A program made the translations under genes and the position numbers. This document shows positions 17,076-23,097 of a stretch of DNA of 28,752 bases, piece after piece. Origin of the DNA: 01-FULL-43-15b sp964472675. Its GTDB lineage: Bacteria > Patescibacteriota > Microgenomatia > UBA8517 > UBA10165. Each line of letters opens with the position of its first letter. Within the stretch, counting starts at the first letter, position 1. The notes beneath the pieces were generated by a model. The model saw only the letters and a program-made list of their open reading frames with translations, did no database searches and was not told where the DNA came from. The stretch is taken from NCBI GenBank assembly GCA_964472675.1, contig CAYYLO010000010.1, positions 1-28,752 of the forward strand, read 5' to 3'.

Positions 17076-17109
17076 AAAGCTTGACTTTTAGGTCAGCTTT
17101 AGCTATAAT
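17076..17109 (+). promoter_or_regulatory. Strong sigma-70 promoter with overlapping inverted repeat
   Basis: TTGACT (17081-17086), 17-base spacer, TATAAT (17104-17109). An inverted repeat AAAGCT-T-GAC/GTC-AGCTTT (17076-17100, one bulged T) covers the -35 and spacer and is a likely repressor site. Predicted start of transcription near 17116. Confidence 0.75.
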
Positions 17110-17121
17110 GCTCCTGTTAAT

Positions 17122-17149
17122 CCTGAACACATGATGTGTCAGGTTTTTT
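17122..17149 (+). terminator. Terminator or attenuator just after the promoter
   Basis: Stem CCTG-(A bulge)-ACACA/TGTGT-CAGG with a TGA loop (17122-17143), followed by six T (17144-17149). It lies only about 6 bases past the predicted transcript start, so transcripts would be about 33 bases unless read through into the M23 gene. Confidence 0.75.
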
Positions 17150-17232
17150 ATTGCCCCAAAGAGTAAACTCACTAATTCTGTCCTGGCTAAGTTTCTCTTT
17201 ATCCTTATCTCCCGCACAAAACACGGGAACAT

Positions 17233-17925
17233 ATGATACAACTTTCTACCAATTTATTTGGTGGTTACAAAATCCGCGTGCAAGTTGTAAAACAACGCCG
17301 GAATGTTCCCCGTACCCCTTTTTTTCCTAAGCTAGAAGATATTCTAAACACCCGCTCAGGCTCAAAAATTAGCCGTTTTTTTAGGCACTTCTTTGAAAAA
17401 GGCAATTTAAAATCATTAGTGGGTAAAAACCTGGCTGCTGCCGCTATAGTTGCCAGTATTACTACTCCAGGCTTGGGATACATACCCCATGTCCAAAACG
17501 CCACTTTCGCCGAAGTTGGTGTGTTATCAGTAGACCAACCTTTAACAACTGATGTTCACCTTCAATACCCTGTTGATCTTGTCACAGTGAATCAAGGCTA
17601 TTTTTCCTACCATCCTGGTATTGACTTAAAAGGAAAGGTTGGAGACCAAATCAGGCCAGTTATGGACGGGAAGGTTATTGTTATTGAAAATTCAAGGCTT
17701 GGCTATGGAAAATCTGTGGTTATTGACCATTTGAACGGCTATGGCTCCCGTTATGCCCATTTATCAAAAATTCTTGCAATTGAAGGTCAGGATGTAAACA
17801 CAAGGACTGTAATTGGTGAAGTTGGAAATACAGGGCGTGCTACCGGACCACACCTTCATTTGGAAATCTATCACAATGGAGCAAAAATCAATCCTTTAAC
17901 CTTCTTGCCTCCGCGCAGTAATTAA
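17233..17925 (+). CDS. M23-family (LytM/lysostaphin-type) metallopeptidase
   Basis: A 230-residue zinc endopeptidase of the type that cuts peptidoglycan cross-bridges. The C-terminal domain (about 105-228) has the HPGIDLKG motif (H127, D131), SRYAHLSK (H176) and GPHLHLEI (H207, H209), that is, all zinc and catalytic residues. The N-terminal 60 residues are basic and precede one hydrophobic segment (66-84), so the protein is probably anchored with the enzyme outside. The only apparent route of transcription is from the promoter at 17081 through the terminator at 17122-17149. A weak hairpin (TCCCG/CGGGA, 17210-17228) sits just before the ATG. The stop overlaps the toxin gene stop (TTAA), so the two genes converge. 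Confidence 0.9.
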   Translation: MIQLSTNLFGGYKIRVQVVKQRRNVPRTPFFPKLEDILNTRSGSKISRFFRHFFEKGNLKSLVGKNLAAAAIVASITTPGLGYIPHVQNATFAEVGVLSVDQPLTTDVHLQYPVDLVTVNQGYFSYHPGIDLKGKVGDQIRPVMDGKVIVIENSRLGYGKSVVIDHLNGYGSRYAHLSKILAIEGQDVNTRTVIGEVGNTGRATGPHLHLEIYHNGAKINPLTFLPPRSN

Positions 17926-18356
17926 TCCTCTTTCAGTTTTACCTCACCAAGAAGTAACACGTCGATTTCTTTGAACCTATCGAATTCATCGTCGTTTGTA
18001 ATGAACGCTTTTGCGCCCCCCACCAATGCCGTAGCCAACTGAATAGCATCAGGAGTTCTGAAGCCATATTCTCTTCGAATTCTAGCTCCAGTTAAAGCAA
18101 TAGTTTGAGAGGTATCAACGATCGACAAATTAGGGGTGGTTAAAAACTTTTCTTCTAATAACCTGAGGCTGCCAGCAGGTTCCTTGAAGCCAAGCAGTTC
18201 AGTTATTGTGATAGCGCTTGTTATTCCTTTTATCTTGTTTGCCTGAAGAGAAGCAAAAAGGTCTTTTACGAGAGGGCCAAACTCCAGATGAGAGTAAAAA
18301 TGATAGATGAAAATATTTGTGTCAATTCCAACTTTTTTATACTTATCTAAATTCAT
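17922..18356 (-). CDS. PIN-domain toxin of a VapBC-type module (module 1)
   Basis: A 144-residue PIN-domain RNase-like protein. The acidic active-site residues are all present: D12 in VGIDTNIFIYHF, E53 in TELLGF, D103 in RTPDAIQLA and D122/D123 in ITNDDEF. I use the ATG at 18356, because the family begins just before the GIDTN strand; the frame is open further upstream to 18422, but that extension reads the antitoxin's 3' end in another frame. The start overlaps the antitoxin stop by 14 bases, typical of toxin-antitoxin pairs. Target RNA unknown. Confidence 0.88.
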   Translation of the reverse strand: MNLDKYKKVGIDTNIFIYHFYSHLEFGPLVKDLFASLQANKIKGITSAITITELLGFKEPAGSLRLLEEKFLTTPNLSIVDTSQTIALTGARIRREYGFRTPDAIQLATALVGGAKAFITNDDEFDRFKEIDVLLLGEVKLKED

Positions 18357-18615
18357 TTCTGAGCTCTTTTTCTTTCTGAACCCACTCGTCCCTTGCCTTT
18401 TCCACCTCAGCAATTGGATCAATATCTTTCCACGCTTCCTTCATCATGCCATACGTTTCATCTACCCAGCTTTTAGGAGCAACTTTTATTGTTGCCGTGT
18501 TTTCATCAACAGGAATCACAATAACTTGCCTCCCAGGCCTTAGGCTTTTCATCTTCTTTCTGGCTTCCTTTGGAATAACGACTTGGTATTTAGAACCCAC
18601 AGTTATCTGTTGCAT
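18343..18615 (-). CDS. AbrB/MazE-type antitoxin (module 1)
   Basis: The 90-residue product has an N-terminal swapped-hairpin DNA-binding domain (MQQITVGSKYQVVIPKEARKKMKSLRPGRQVIVIP, a SpoVT/AbrB pattern) and an acidic/basic C-terminal tail that would wrap the PIN toxin encoded downstream. It is expected to neutralise the toxin and repress its own promoter, which carries an 8-bp inverted repeat (18616-18647). The ATG lies nine bases after the -10 box, so the mRNA has almost no leader. Confidence 0.88.
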   Translation of the reverse strand: MQQITVGSKYQVVIPKEARKKMKSLRPGRQVIVIPVDENTATIKVAPKSWVDETYGMMKEAWKDIDPIAEVEKARDEWVQKEKELRNEFR

Positions 18616-18654
18616 CGTATGACGATTTTAGCTCTTTTTGTCATACGTTGTCAA
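18616..18654 (-). promoter_or_regulatory. Promoter and palindromic operator of toxin-antitoxin module 1
   Basis: Minus strand TTGACA (18649-18654), 18-base spacer, TAAAAT (18625-18630). Perfect inverted repeat CGTATGAC (18616-18623)/GTCATACG (18640-18647): one arm lies in the spacer, the other over the transcript start. This is the classic placement for antitoxin autorepression. Confidence 0.8.
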
Positions 18655-18811
18655 GGCACAAAAAGCGATCCATTTACAAGAATTTATCCTTGAGGGTGAA
18701 TCGGCCCCAGGCATAGAAGTTCATCAGCGCCACCACCGTACCAATAAAGAGTTGCTGTTGTTTGAGGTTGCCGCGTTCGCTAAACTCGTTTGCAATGGTG
18801 CAGCGGGCATG
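18648..18811. other. Region downstream of groEL without a called gene
   Basis: It holds no recognisable terminator. The groEL frame stays open for 45 codons after its TGA (to TAA at 18674-18676). A plus-strand frame (18638-18883) is also open but overlaps the groEL end and has no start signals. Confidence 0.5.
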
Positions 18812-20446
18812 TCAGTAGTCCATGCCACCCATACCGGCAGGGACAGGCACTTGAGGTTTTTCTTCCAGAATGTCGGCGACTAAACCTTCTGTTGTCAAAA
18901 CCATCATAGCAATGGAGGCCGCATTTTGTACAACAGAACGGGTAACTTTGGCAGGATCTAAAATTCCAGCCTCAAGCATGTTTTCGTACTTTTCGCTCAT
19001 AACGTTAAATCCATACGCCTGGTCTTTTGAAGCCAATATCTTAGCAACAACCTCATCTTCTTTTTCACCTGCGTTTTTCAATATCCAGCGAATCGGTTGT
19101 TCTAAAGCTGCGAAAAGAATGTCCAAACCTGCCTGCTCCTCTTTATTGTCTGCTTTAACATTTTTGACAACTTCCCGGGCGCGAAGTAGAGTCACTCCTC
19201 CGCCAGGCACAATTCCTTCTTCACGGGCTGCCTTGGTTGCCTCAACAGCATCCTTAACCCGCTCTTTTTTCTCATTGAGTTCAACCTCTGTTGCTGCACC
19301 CACATTAATCTGGGCTACGCCCCCGGCAAGCTTTGCCAACCGCTCGTGAAGTTTTTCTCGGTCAAAATCAGAATCAGTCTCGCCTATGCCTCTCTTAATT
19401 TGAGCAATCCTAGCGTCAATCTTACCTTTATCACCCTTTCCTCCAATTATCCTTGTATTGTCCTTATCCGACCAGACCTTATCAGCAGTTCCTAAGTCGT
19501 CAAGCGTTACCGACTCTAAAGTTCGACCGGTATCCTCAGAAATAACTGTCCCGCCTGTGAGGGTAGCTATATCCTCAAGCATCTCACGTCTTCTATCGCC
19601 AAAGCCCGGAGCCTTAATAGCCAAAACACTAAACGTACCCCGCAACTTATTAACAACGAGCGTTGCCAGAGCCTCACCTTCAATCTCGTCAGCAATAATA
19701 ACGATATTTTTGGAAACCTTAACAGTGTTTTCCAAAAAGGGCAAAAGATCGGCTATTGCTGAAATTTTCTTATCGGTAATTAATATTTTGGGGTTGTCAA
19801 TCTCTGCCTCCATTCGCTCCGGATTAGTCACAAAATAAGCAGAGGCGTAACCACGGTCAAATTCCATTCCTTCTTTGTATTCAACCTCAATCGTTAACCC
19901 TTTTCCCTCCTCAACAGTAACCACTCCCTCATTTCCTACTTTTTCCAAAGCTTCAGCAATAATTTTCCCAATCTCCGCATTTTGCGCAGAATTTGTCGCT
20001 ACTTGCTCTATTTCTTCTTTGTTTTTGACGGGTTTTGCCATTTTCCCCACCTCTTCCAAAACAGCCAGTACCCCTTTTTCGATTCCACGCTTTAAAACCA
20101 TAGGATTGACCGGATCCTTTTCGGCCTCAATACGTTTAATGCCTTCTTGAGTTATAACTTGAGCCAAAAGTGTTGCGGTTGTGGTTCCATCTCCTGCAAC
20201 GTCATTAGTTTTTGAAGAAGCCTCACGTATAAGCTGAGCACCCATATTTTCAAAAGGGTCTTTGAGTTCCACTTCTTTAGCAACAGAAACTCCGTCATGG
20301 ATAACTCTAGGAGCCCCCCATTTGCGGTCTATCGCCACGTTTCTTCCCTTTGGACCCAGGGTAGTAACCACGGCGCGTGCCAGCTGATCAATACCAGAAA
20401 GGAGAGCAGCTCGTGCATTTTTCCCGAACAGTAATTGTTTTGCCAT
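18812..20446 (-). CDS. groEL: Chaperonin GroEL (Hsp60)
   Basis: A 544-residue group I chaperonin subunit that forms the double-ring folding chamber in the cytoplasm, capped by GroES. Full length and typical throughout: AKQLLFGKNARAALLSGIDQLA, the ATP-binding TLGPKGRNVAIDRKWG and AGDGTTTATLLAQ blocks, the apical-domain segment LLPFLENTVKVSKNIVIIADEIEGEALATLVVNKLRG, the equatorial GIVPGGGVTLLRA and a Gly/Met-rich tail (PAGMGGMDY). It starts three bases after the groES stop without a Shine-Dalgarno, so both are read from the groES promoter. Confidence 0.98.
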   Translation of the reverse strand: MAKQLLFGKNARAALLSGIDQLARAVVTTLGPKGRNVAIDRKWGAPRVIHDGVSVAKEVELKDPFENMGAQLIREASSKTNDVAGDGTTTATLLAQVITQEGIKRIEAEKDPVNPMVLKRGIEKGVLAVLEEVGKMAKPVKNKEEIEQVATNSAQNAEIGKIIAEALEKVGNEGVVTVEEGKGLTIEVEYKEGMEFDRGYASAYFVTNPERMEAEIDNPKILITDKKISAIADLLPFLENTVKVSKNIVIIADEIEGEALATLVVNKLRGTFSVLAIKAPGFGDRRREMLEDIATLTGGTVISEDTGRTLESVTLDDLGTADKVWSDKDNTRIIGGKGDKGKIDARIAQIKRGIGETDSDFDREKLHERLAKLAGGVAQINVGAATEVELNEKKERVKDAVEATKAAREEGIVPGGGVTLLRAREVVKNVKADNKEEQAGLDILFAALEQPIRWILKNAGEKEDEVVAKILASKDQAYGFNVMSEKYENMLEAGILDPAKVTRSVVQNAASIAMMVLTTEGLVADILEEKPQVPVPAGMGGMDY

Positions 20447-20449
20447 AGA

Positions 20450-20746
20450 TTATTTGTAAACCGCAAGGATATCGTCAAACTTTACAAACAAGTACTCTTT
20501 GCTGTTTATCTTTATTTCATTCCCGCCCCATTTTTTATAAATTACCCTATCCCCAACTTTGGCCGGACTTTGCCGCTTTGCACCACCATCAGTTATTTCT
20601 TCATCCCCAACGGCCAATACCTTTCCGGATTGCGGCTTTTCTCCTGCCTTATCAGGCAAAACAATCCCTGAAGCAGTTTTTGTTTCTGCCTCTTCCGGCT
20701 CAAGAAGTAAATAGCCTGCTGTTGGTTTTAAATTAATATCAGCCAC
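20450..20746 (-). CDS. groES: Co-chaperonin GroES (Hsp10)
   Basis: The 98-residue lid of the GroEL chamber. Family features: LKPTAGYLLLEPEEAETKTASGIVLPDKAGEKPQSGKVLAVG (the segment from about 18 to 35 includes the mobile loop that binds GroEL), then VGDRVIYKKWGGNEIKINSKEYLFVKFDDILAV. The start codon is GTG (20744-20746). First gene of the groESL operon. A consensus -35 and a half-CIRCE element upstream suggest heat-shock control by HrcA, which is not encoded in this window. Confidence 0.96.
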   Translation of the reverse strand: MADINLKPTAGYLLLEPEEAETKTASGIVLPDKAGEKPQSGKVLAVGDEEITDGGAKRQSPAKVGDRVIYKKWGGNEIKINSKEYLFVKFDDILAVYK

Positions 20747-20762
20747 AATTTGTCAGTTGTCC

Positions 20763-20804
20763 TTAGCGAGTGCTAGTGTAAACAATGTATTGTTGGCTTG
20801 TCAA
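20763..20804 (-). promoter_or_regulatory. groESL promoter with half-CIRCE operator
   Basis: Minus strand TTGACA (20799-20804), 18-base spacer, TACACT (20775-20780). Overlapping the -10 and the transcript start is TTAGCGAGTGCTAG on the plus strand (20763-20776). It contains GAGTGCTA, one arm of the CIRCE element (TTAGCACTC-N9-GAGTGCTAA), but the second arm is missing or collapsed onto it. Confidence 0.75.
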
Positions 20805-20818
20805 GCCCCTGTTTAAAT

Positions 20819-20848
20819 TTGACATAGGCATACTCTTGATCCTACAAT
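20819..20848 (+). promoter_or_regulatory. Promoter of the leader/small RNA
   Basis: TTGACA (20819-20824), 18-base spacer, TACAAT (20843-20848). It is divergent from and close to the groES promoter. Predicted transcript start near 20855. Confidence 0.7.
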
Positions 20849-20854
20849 ATATTT

Positions 20855-20991
20855 ATAAATGTCGAGCTTTAGTGTTTGGTTTACCGTCCTTCCACTTACT
20901 CTCCTTATTAAAAAGGAGCGGGAGGCCTGTAGCTAAATAGCTCAAAGCTAAAAAGCACAAGGGAACCTCCCAGAAGCGGGAGGTCTTTTTT
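20855..20991 (+). ncRNA. Structured leader or small RNA of about 135 bases
   Basis: The segment between a good promoter and a good terminator has no open frame of note. It holds a hairpin CTCCTT/AAGGAG (20901-20918), then GCGGGAGG (20918-20925), short AGCT-type repeats, then ACCTCCC, which can pair either with that upstream GGGAGG or with the identical GCGGGAGG at 20976-20983 of the terminator. It is either a stand-alone small RNA or the attenuating leader of the gene at 21120. It does not look like SRP RNA or tmRNA; no known riboswitch class is recognised. Confidence 0.5.
20965..20991 (+). terminator. Intrinsic terminator of the leader/small RNA
   Basis: ACCTCCC (20965-20971) pairs perfectly with GGGAGGT (20978-20984) around AGAAGC. 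After one C come six T (20986-20991). Confidence 0.85.
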
Positions 20992-21026
20992 GCGTCATTT
21001 TTCCATACTTGTGCAAAAAAGTTTTA

Positions 21027-21114
21027 CGATTGCGGCGCTTCCGAGCAAAGCAATCGCAAGGTTCTGAAGCTGAAAGCTTCAGGTTCTTATGGTGCAGCAC
21101 ACTATATAAGGAGG
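21027..21114 (+). promoter_or_regulatory. Structured 5' region with strong Shine-Dalgarno
   Basis: Inverted repeat CGATTGC/GCAATCG (21027-21033, 21050-21056), then a perfect 8-bp hairpin CTGAAGCT/AGCTTCAG with a GAA loop (21064-21082) flanked by AGGTTCT on both sides, then AAGGAGG (21108-21114) five bases before the GTG start. Few other genes in this window have a comparable ribosome binding site. Confidence 0.65.
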
Positions 21115-21119
21115 TTGCC

Positions 21120-21419
21120 GTGATCGATCTAAAACGCGCTGATGAACTTGGGCTTGTCGTAGAAGGCGACTTCACCGACATCCCCGAAACCGAGTTTGTT
21201 TCCTTCGGGACTCCGCAGGATCACGTAGCGGTAAGGGTTGTCCCTCAGATGGTCCACACAAATATCGGGGTGTGCACCATCTTGATACCGCGTGAAGCGT
21301 TCGATCAAGAGTTGGTGAAGTGGATTCTGGACTCGGAACTGTCCTCAATCAACGCAGAGGAGGAAGACGGAAGTTATTGGGATCCAGATTCCCTCCCCGC
21401 CCTTCCTCGCCACTGGTAG
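21120..21419 (+). CDS. Small acidic protein of unknown function
   Basis: The 99-residue soluble, acidic product (IDLKRADELGLVVEG...DFTDIPETEFVSFG...AVRVVPQMVHTNIGVCTILIPREAFDQELVKWILDSE...) ends in an acidic, Trp/Pro-containing tail. I recognise no family. The GTG start is set by AAGGAGG with a five-base spacer; the frame is open upstream, but that part forms the leader hairpins. Two 60-base lines inside the gene are 50% and 53% G+C, above its neighbours. It has its own 12-bp-stem terminator. Structured leader, Shine-Dalgarno and base composition together suggest acquired DNA or unusual translational control. Confidence 0.7.
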   Translation: MIDLKRADELGLVVEGDFTDIPETEFVSFGTPQDHVAVRVVPQMVHTNIGVCTILIPREAFDQELVKWILDSELSSINAEEEDGSYWDPDSLPALPRHW

Positions 21420-21428
21420 TCTGCCCAC

Positions 21429-21481
21429 GCTGGCTGCTTGCCCCTTTCCGCCCAAGGACAAGCAGCCAGCTTTTCTTTTTT
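21429..21481 (+). terminator. Long-stem terminator after the small acidic gene
   Basis: GCTGGCTGCTTG (21429-21440) pairs perfectly over 12 bp with CAAGCAGCCAGC (21459-21470), followed by TTTTCTTTTTT. The T-run touches the end of the convergent gene. Confidence 0.9.
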
Positions 21482-22220
21482 AACAAGGCCTCACTTGATT
21501 GCATCCCGGACAAATTTCCCCCACTTTGACATAGACATGCTTTTTGCAATTGGGACAAAACACCCAATCGCCCAAGCGGAACATCGCATCAAAAGCGTTT
21601 AGTGGACAACTCAATGGATGTCCCCCATAGATTTGGGTATCGCCTCGGCGTATTGCTCTTAATATCTCTCTTTTCTCCAGCCAAACTTCCTTATTTCTTA
21701 TCCTTTCCCATTCCTTATTAGGAAGTACTAAGTCTGCAAAATGCGTCCAGTGAATTGTGGTGCCATTTAAAAATATCGGATTCTTTCTTCTTTCCAGAAC
21801 ATCGCTTATCCCCGCTTCTTTTGCGTATTCGGCAATGTGGTTTGCCGCGTCTACAAACTGTTCTGTTGAAATTTCTGAGCGCAAGAAAAGCACTGCAAAA
21901 TTGAATGTAATTTTTCTTCCATTTTTTGCAGTGTATATTTCAGTTCCGATTATTTTGTGGGACTCGCAAGGGTTGACTGCCGGACTGAACCAGAAAACTG
22001 TGCCTTCTGTTTTCGCCCTAACCTTTTCTTCCAAAAAGTCATAAGCTGCCATGTCTGGGGAATTTTCTTGGATACATGAACGAACAAGACATCTGTGGTT
22101 TGGAGAATACAATCCTTGATCTGTCCACCATAAAACATAAGGATCAGTTACAAGGCGTGACTCATGGGAAATTGAAGAGGCAAACTCAACAGATGAATAT
22201 CGGCGCTCAGCGGTTATCAT
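21480..22220 (-). CDS. Hypothetical protein with C-terminal zinc ribbon
   Basis: The 246-residue product has no membrane segment. The only recognised element is a C-terminal four-Cys ribbon, CPNC-x10-CPGC (followed by a terminal Cys), likely to bind zinc and perhaps nucleic acid. The middle part (EGTVFWFSPAVNPCESHKIIGTEIY...RKITFNFAVLFLRSEISTEQFVDAANHIAEYA) looks like a globular alpha/beta domain I cannot assign. AGGA eight bases upstream of the ATG is a weak Shine-Dalgarno. The gene is convergent with the acidic gene and divergent from the membrane protein at 22372. Proteins of this kind seem familiar from uncultivated CPR genomes, but I cannot name a family. Confidence 0.7.
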   Translation of the reverse strand: MITAERRYSSVEFASSISHESRLVTDPYVLWWTDQGLYSPNHRCLVRSCIQENSPDMAAYDFLEEKVRAKTEGTVFWFSPAVNPCESHKIIGTEIYTAKNGRKITFNFAVLFLRSEISTEQFVDAANHIAEYAKEAGISDVLERRKNPIFLNGTTIHWTHFADLVLPNKEWERIRNKEVWLEKREILRAIRRGDTQIYGGHPLSCPLNAFDAMFRLGDWVFCPNCKKHVYVKVGEICPGCNQVRPC

Positions 22221-22355
22221 ATTTTCCTGCTCGGGATTCTTGGATTGTTAGTTTTCCGACTTTGACGGTTGCGGCACAGTGCAGGAGTTACACCTGCTTC
22301 CTTTAACACAATCTCTTTGACAACATACTACACAGAGAACACAACACAAAACAAG

Positions 22356-22364
22356 TGCTAAAAT
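22356..22364 (+). promoter_or_regulatory. Extended -10 box fixing the start at 22372
   Basis: TG-C-TAAAAT (22356-22364) is followed by seven bases and then ATG (22372), predicting a leaderless mRNA. The earlier in-frame ATG at 22363 overlaps the -10 box and so would not be transcribed. Confidence 0.6.
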
Positions 22365-22371
22365 GATTTGT

Positions 22372-22824
22372 ATGGAACTTTGGCAAGGAGGAGTTATCTG
22401 GGGAGTCATTATGTATTCGATCGGATGTTTTTTGGCCGGAGTTTATCAATCCAAAAAGAAAAATTATTTAGGATTCTCTTATCTTTTTTATCCTCTGGGA
22501 GCTTTTGTTTGGGCAGATGCGGTTATCTTTGGATTGTTTTTCACCATTTCTTCTCTGGTAATTTATTTTCTGAAAAATTGGAACCTGTTTTGGGCTTTTT
22601 ATTTTATCTTCCAGACAATTCGAACTTTTGGGGAAAGCATTTACTGGTTTAACCAACAATTCTCAACTGTAAACAGAAATCCCGGAAAAACCCAGTGGCC
22701 GTACTTTTTCTTCAAAGATGAATATACCGTTTGGTTTGTTTATCAAATTATGTGGCAATGCGCCTGTATAGTATCCACAATACTTGCTATTTATTTTTCT
22801 TTTAAATGGCTAAGTGGATTATAA
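22372..22824 (+). CDS. Polytopic membrane protein of unknown function
   Basis: The 150-residue product has hydrophobic segments at LWQGGVIWGVIMYSIGCFLAGV, FYPLGAFVWADAVIFGLFFTISSLVIYFL, LFWAFYFIFQTI and FVYQIMWQCACIVSTILAIYFSF, hence probably four or more helices. It is rich in Trp, Phe and Tyr. A polar loop GESIYWFNQQFSTVNRNPGKTQWPYFFFKDEYT precedes the last helix. No family is recognised. I start at 22372 rather than 22363 because of the -10 box position. Nothing in the neighbourhood shows a pathway. Confidence 0.65.
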   Translation: MELWQGGVIWGVIMYSIGCFLAGVYQSKKKNYLGFSYLFYPLGAFVWADAVIFGLFFTISSLVIYFLKNWNLFWAFYFIFQTIRTFGESIYWFNQQFSTVNRNPGKTQWPYFFFKDEYTVWFVYQIMWQCACIVSTILAIYFSFKWLSGL

Positions 22825-22837
22825 GTACATTACATAA

Positions 22838-22936
22838 ATGAAGCACCAATCTAGAGGCAAACTCCTCACAATTCTTTCAATAATTGCTCTTGTAGGCATT
22901 GGTAATAGCCTTCGCCGCCAATTCCTCCTTCTTTAA
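22838..22936 (+). CDS. Possible leaderless micro-ORF (32 residues)
   Basis: ATG to TAA gives a basic N-terminus (MKHQSRGK), a hydrophobic core (LLTILSIIALVGIG) and a basic tail (NSLRRQFLLL): a single-helix peptide shape. TACATT (22826-22831) lies exactly six bases before the ATG, the same spacing as for metG and the gene at 23098. There is no homologue I can name; it could be chance. Confidence 0.3.
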   Translation: MKHQSRGKLLTILSIIALVGIGNSLRRQFLLL

Positions 22937-22962
22937 AAGAAAATGGCAATATTCTAAGTAAT

Positions 22963-22989
22963 TTATTCTAGGTAATCCTGAAGTTTTTT
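22963..22989 (-). pseudogene. Fossil of an rpoD 3' end (KKLQDYLE-stop)
   Basis: On the minus strand these 27 bases read AAA AAA CTT CAG GAT TAC CTA GAA TAA, encoding KKLQDYLE and a stop, identical to the C-terminus of the intact RpoD encoded about 670 bases away. The differences from the live gene are all synonymous (including TGA versus TAA). Upstream codons no longer match and contain stops. Confidence 0.5.
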
Positions 22990-23061
22990 GTGTATTGAGA
23001 CCCTAAATTATTACCATGAAGCATTGTTCAAAGTGGGCTTTTATCCTTTTTACACAAAAGC

Positions 23062-23091
23062 TTGACATCGCCTTTTGCCGGTAGTTATATT
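23062..23091 (+). promoter_or_regulatory. Leaderless promoter of the gene at 23098
   Basis: TTGACA (23062-23067), 18-base spacer, TATATT (23086-23091), six bases, then ATG at 23098. Both hexamers are good matches and the start of transcription coincides with the start codon. Confidence 0.8.
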
Positions 23092-23097
23092 AAGTCT

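Noticed and set aside
18357..18422. N-terminal extension of PIN toxin 1 by 22 residues
   Set aside because: It lies in the antitoxin coding sequence in another frame, and the PIN fold starts at the later Met.
18638..18883. Plus-strand frame overlapping the groEL end
   Set aside because: It starts inside the toxin-antitoxin operator, runs antisense into groEL and has no promoter or ribosome binding site.
20855..20991. SRP RNA, 6S RNA or tmRNA
   Set aside because: No SRP Alu/S-domain motif, no tmRNA tRNA-like end, and no long 6S-type helix with a central bubble could be drawn.
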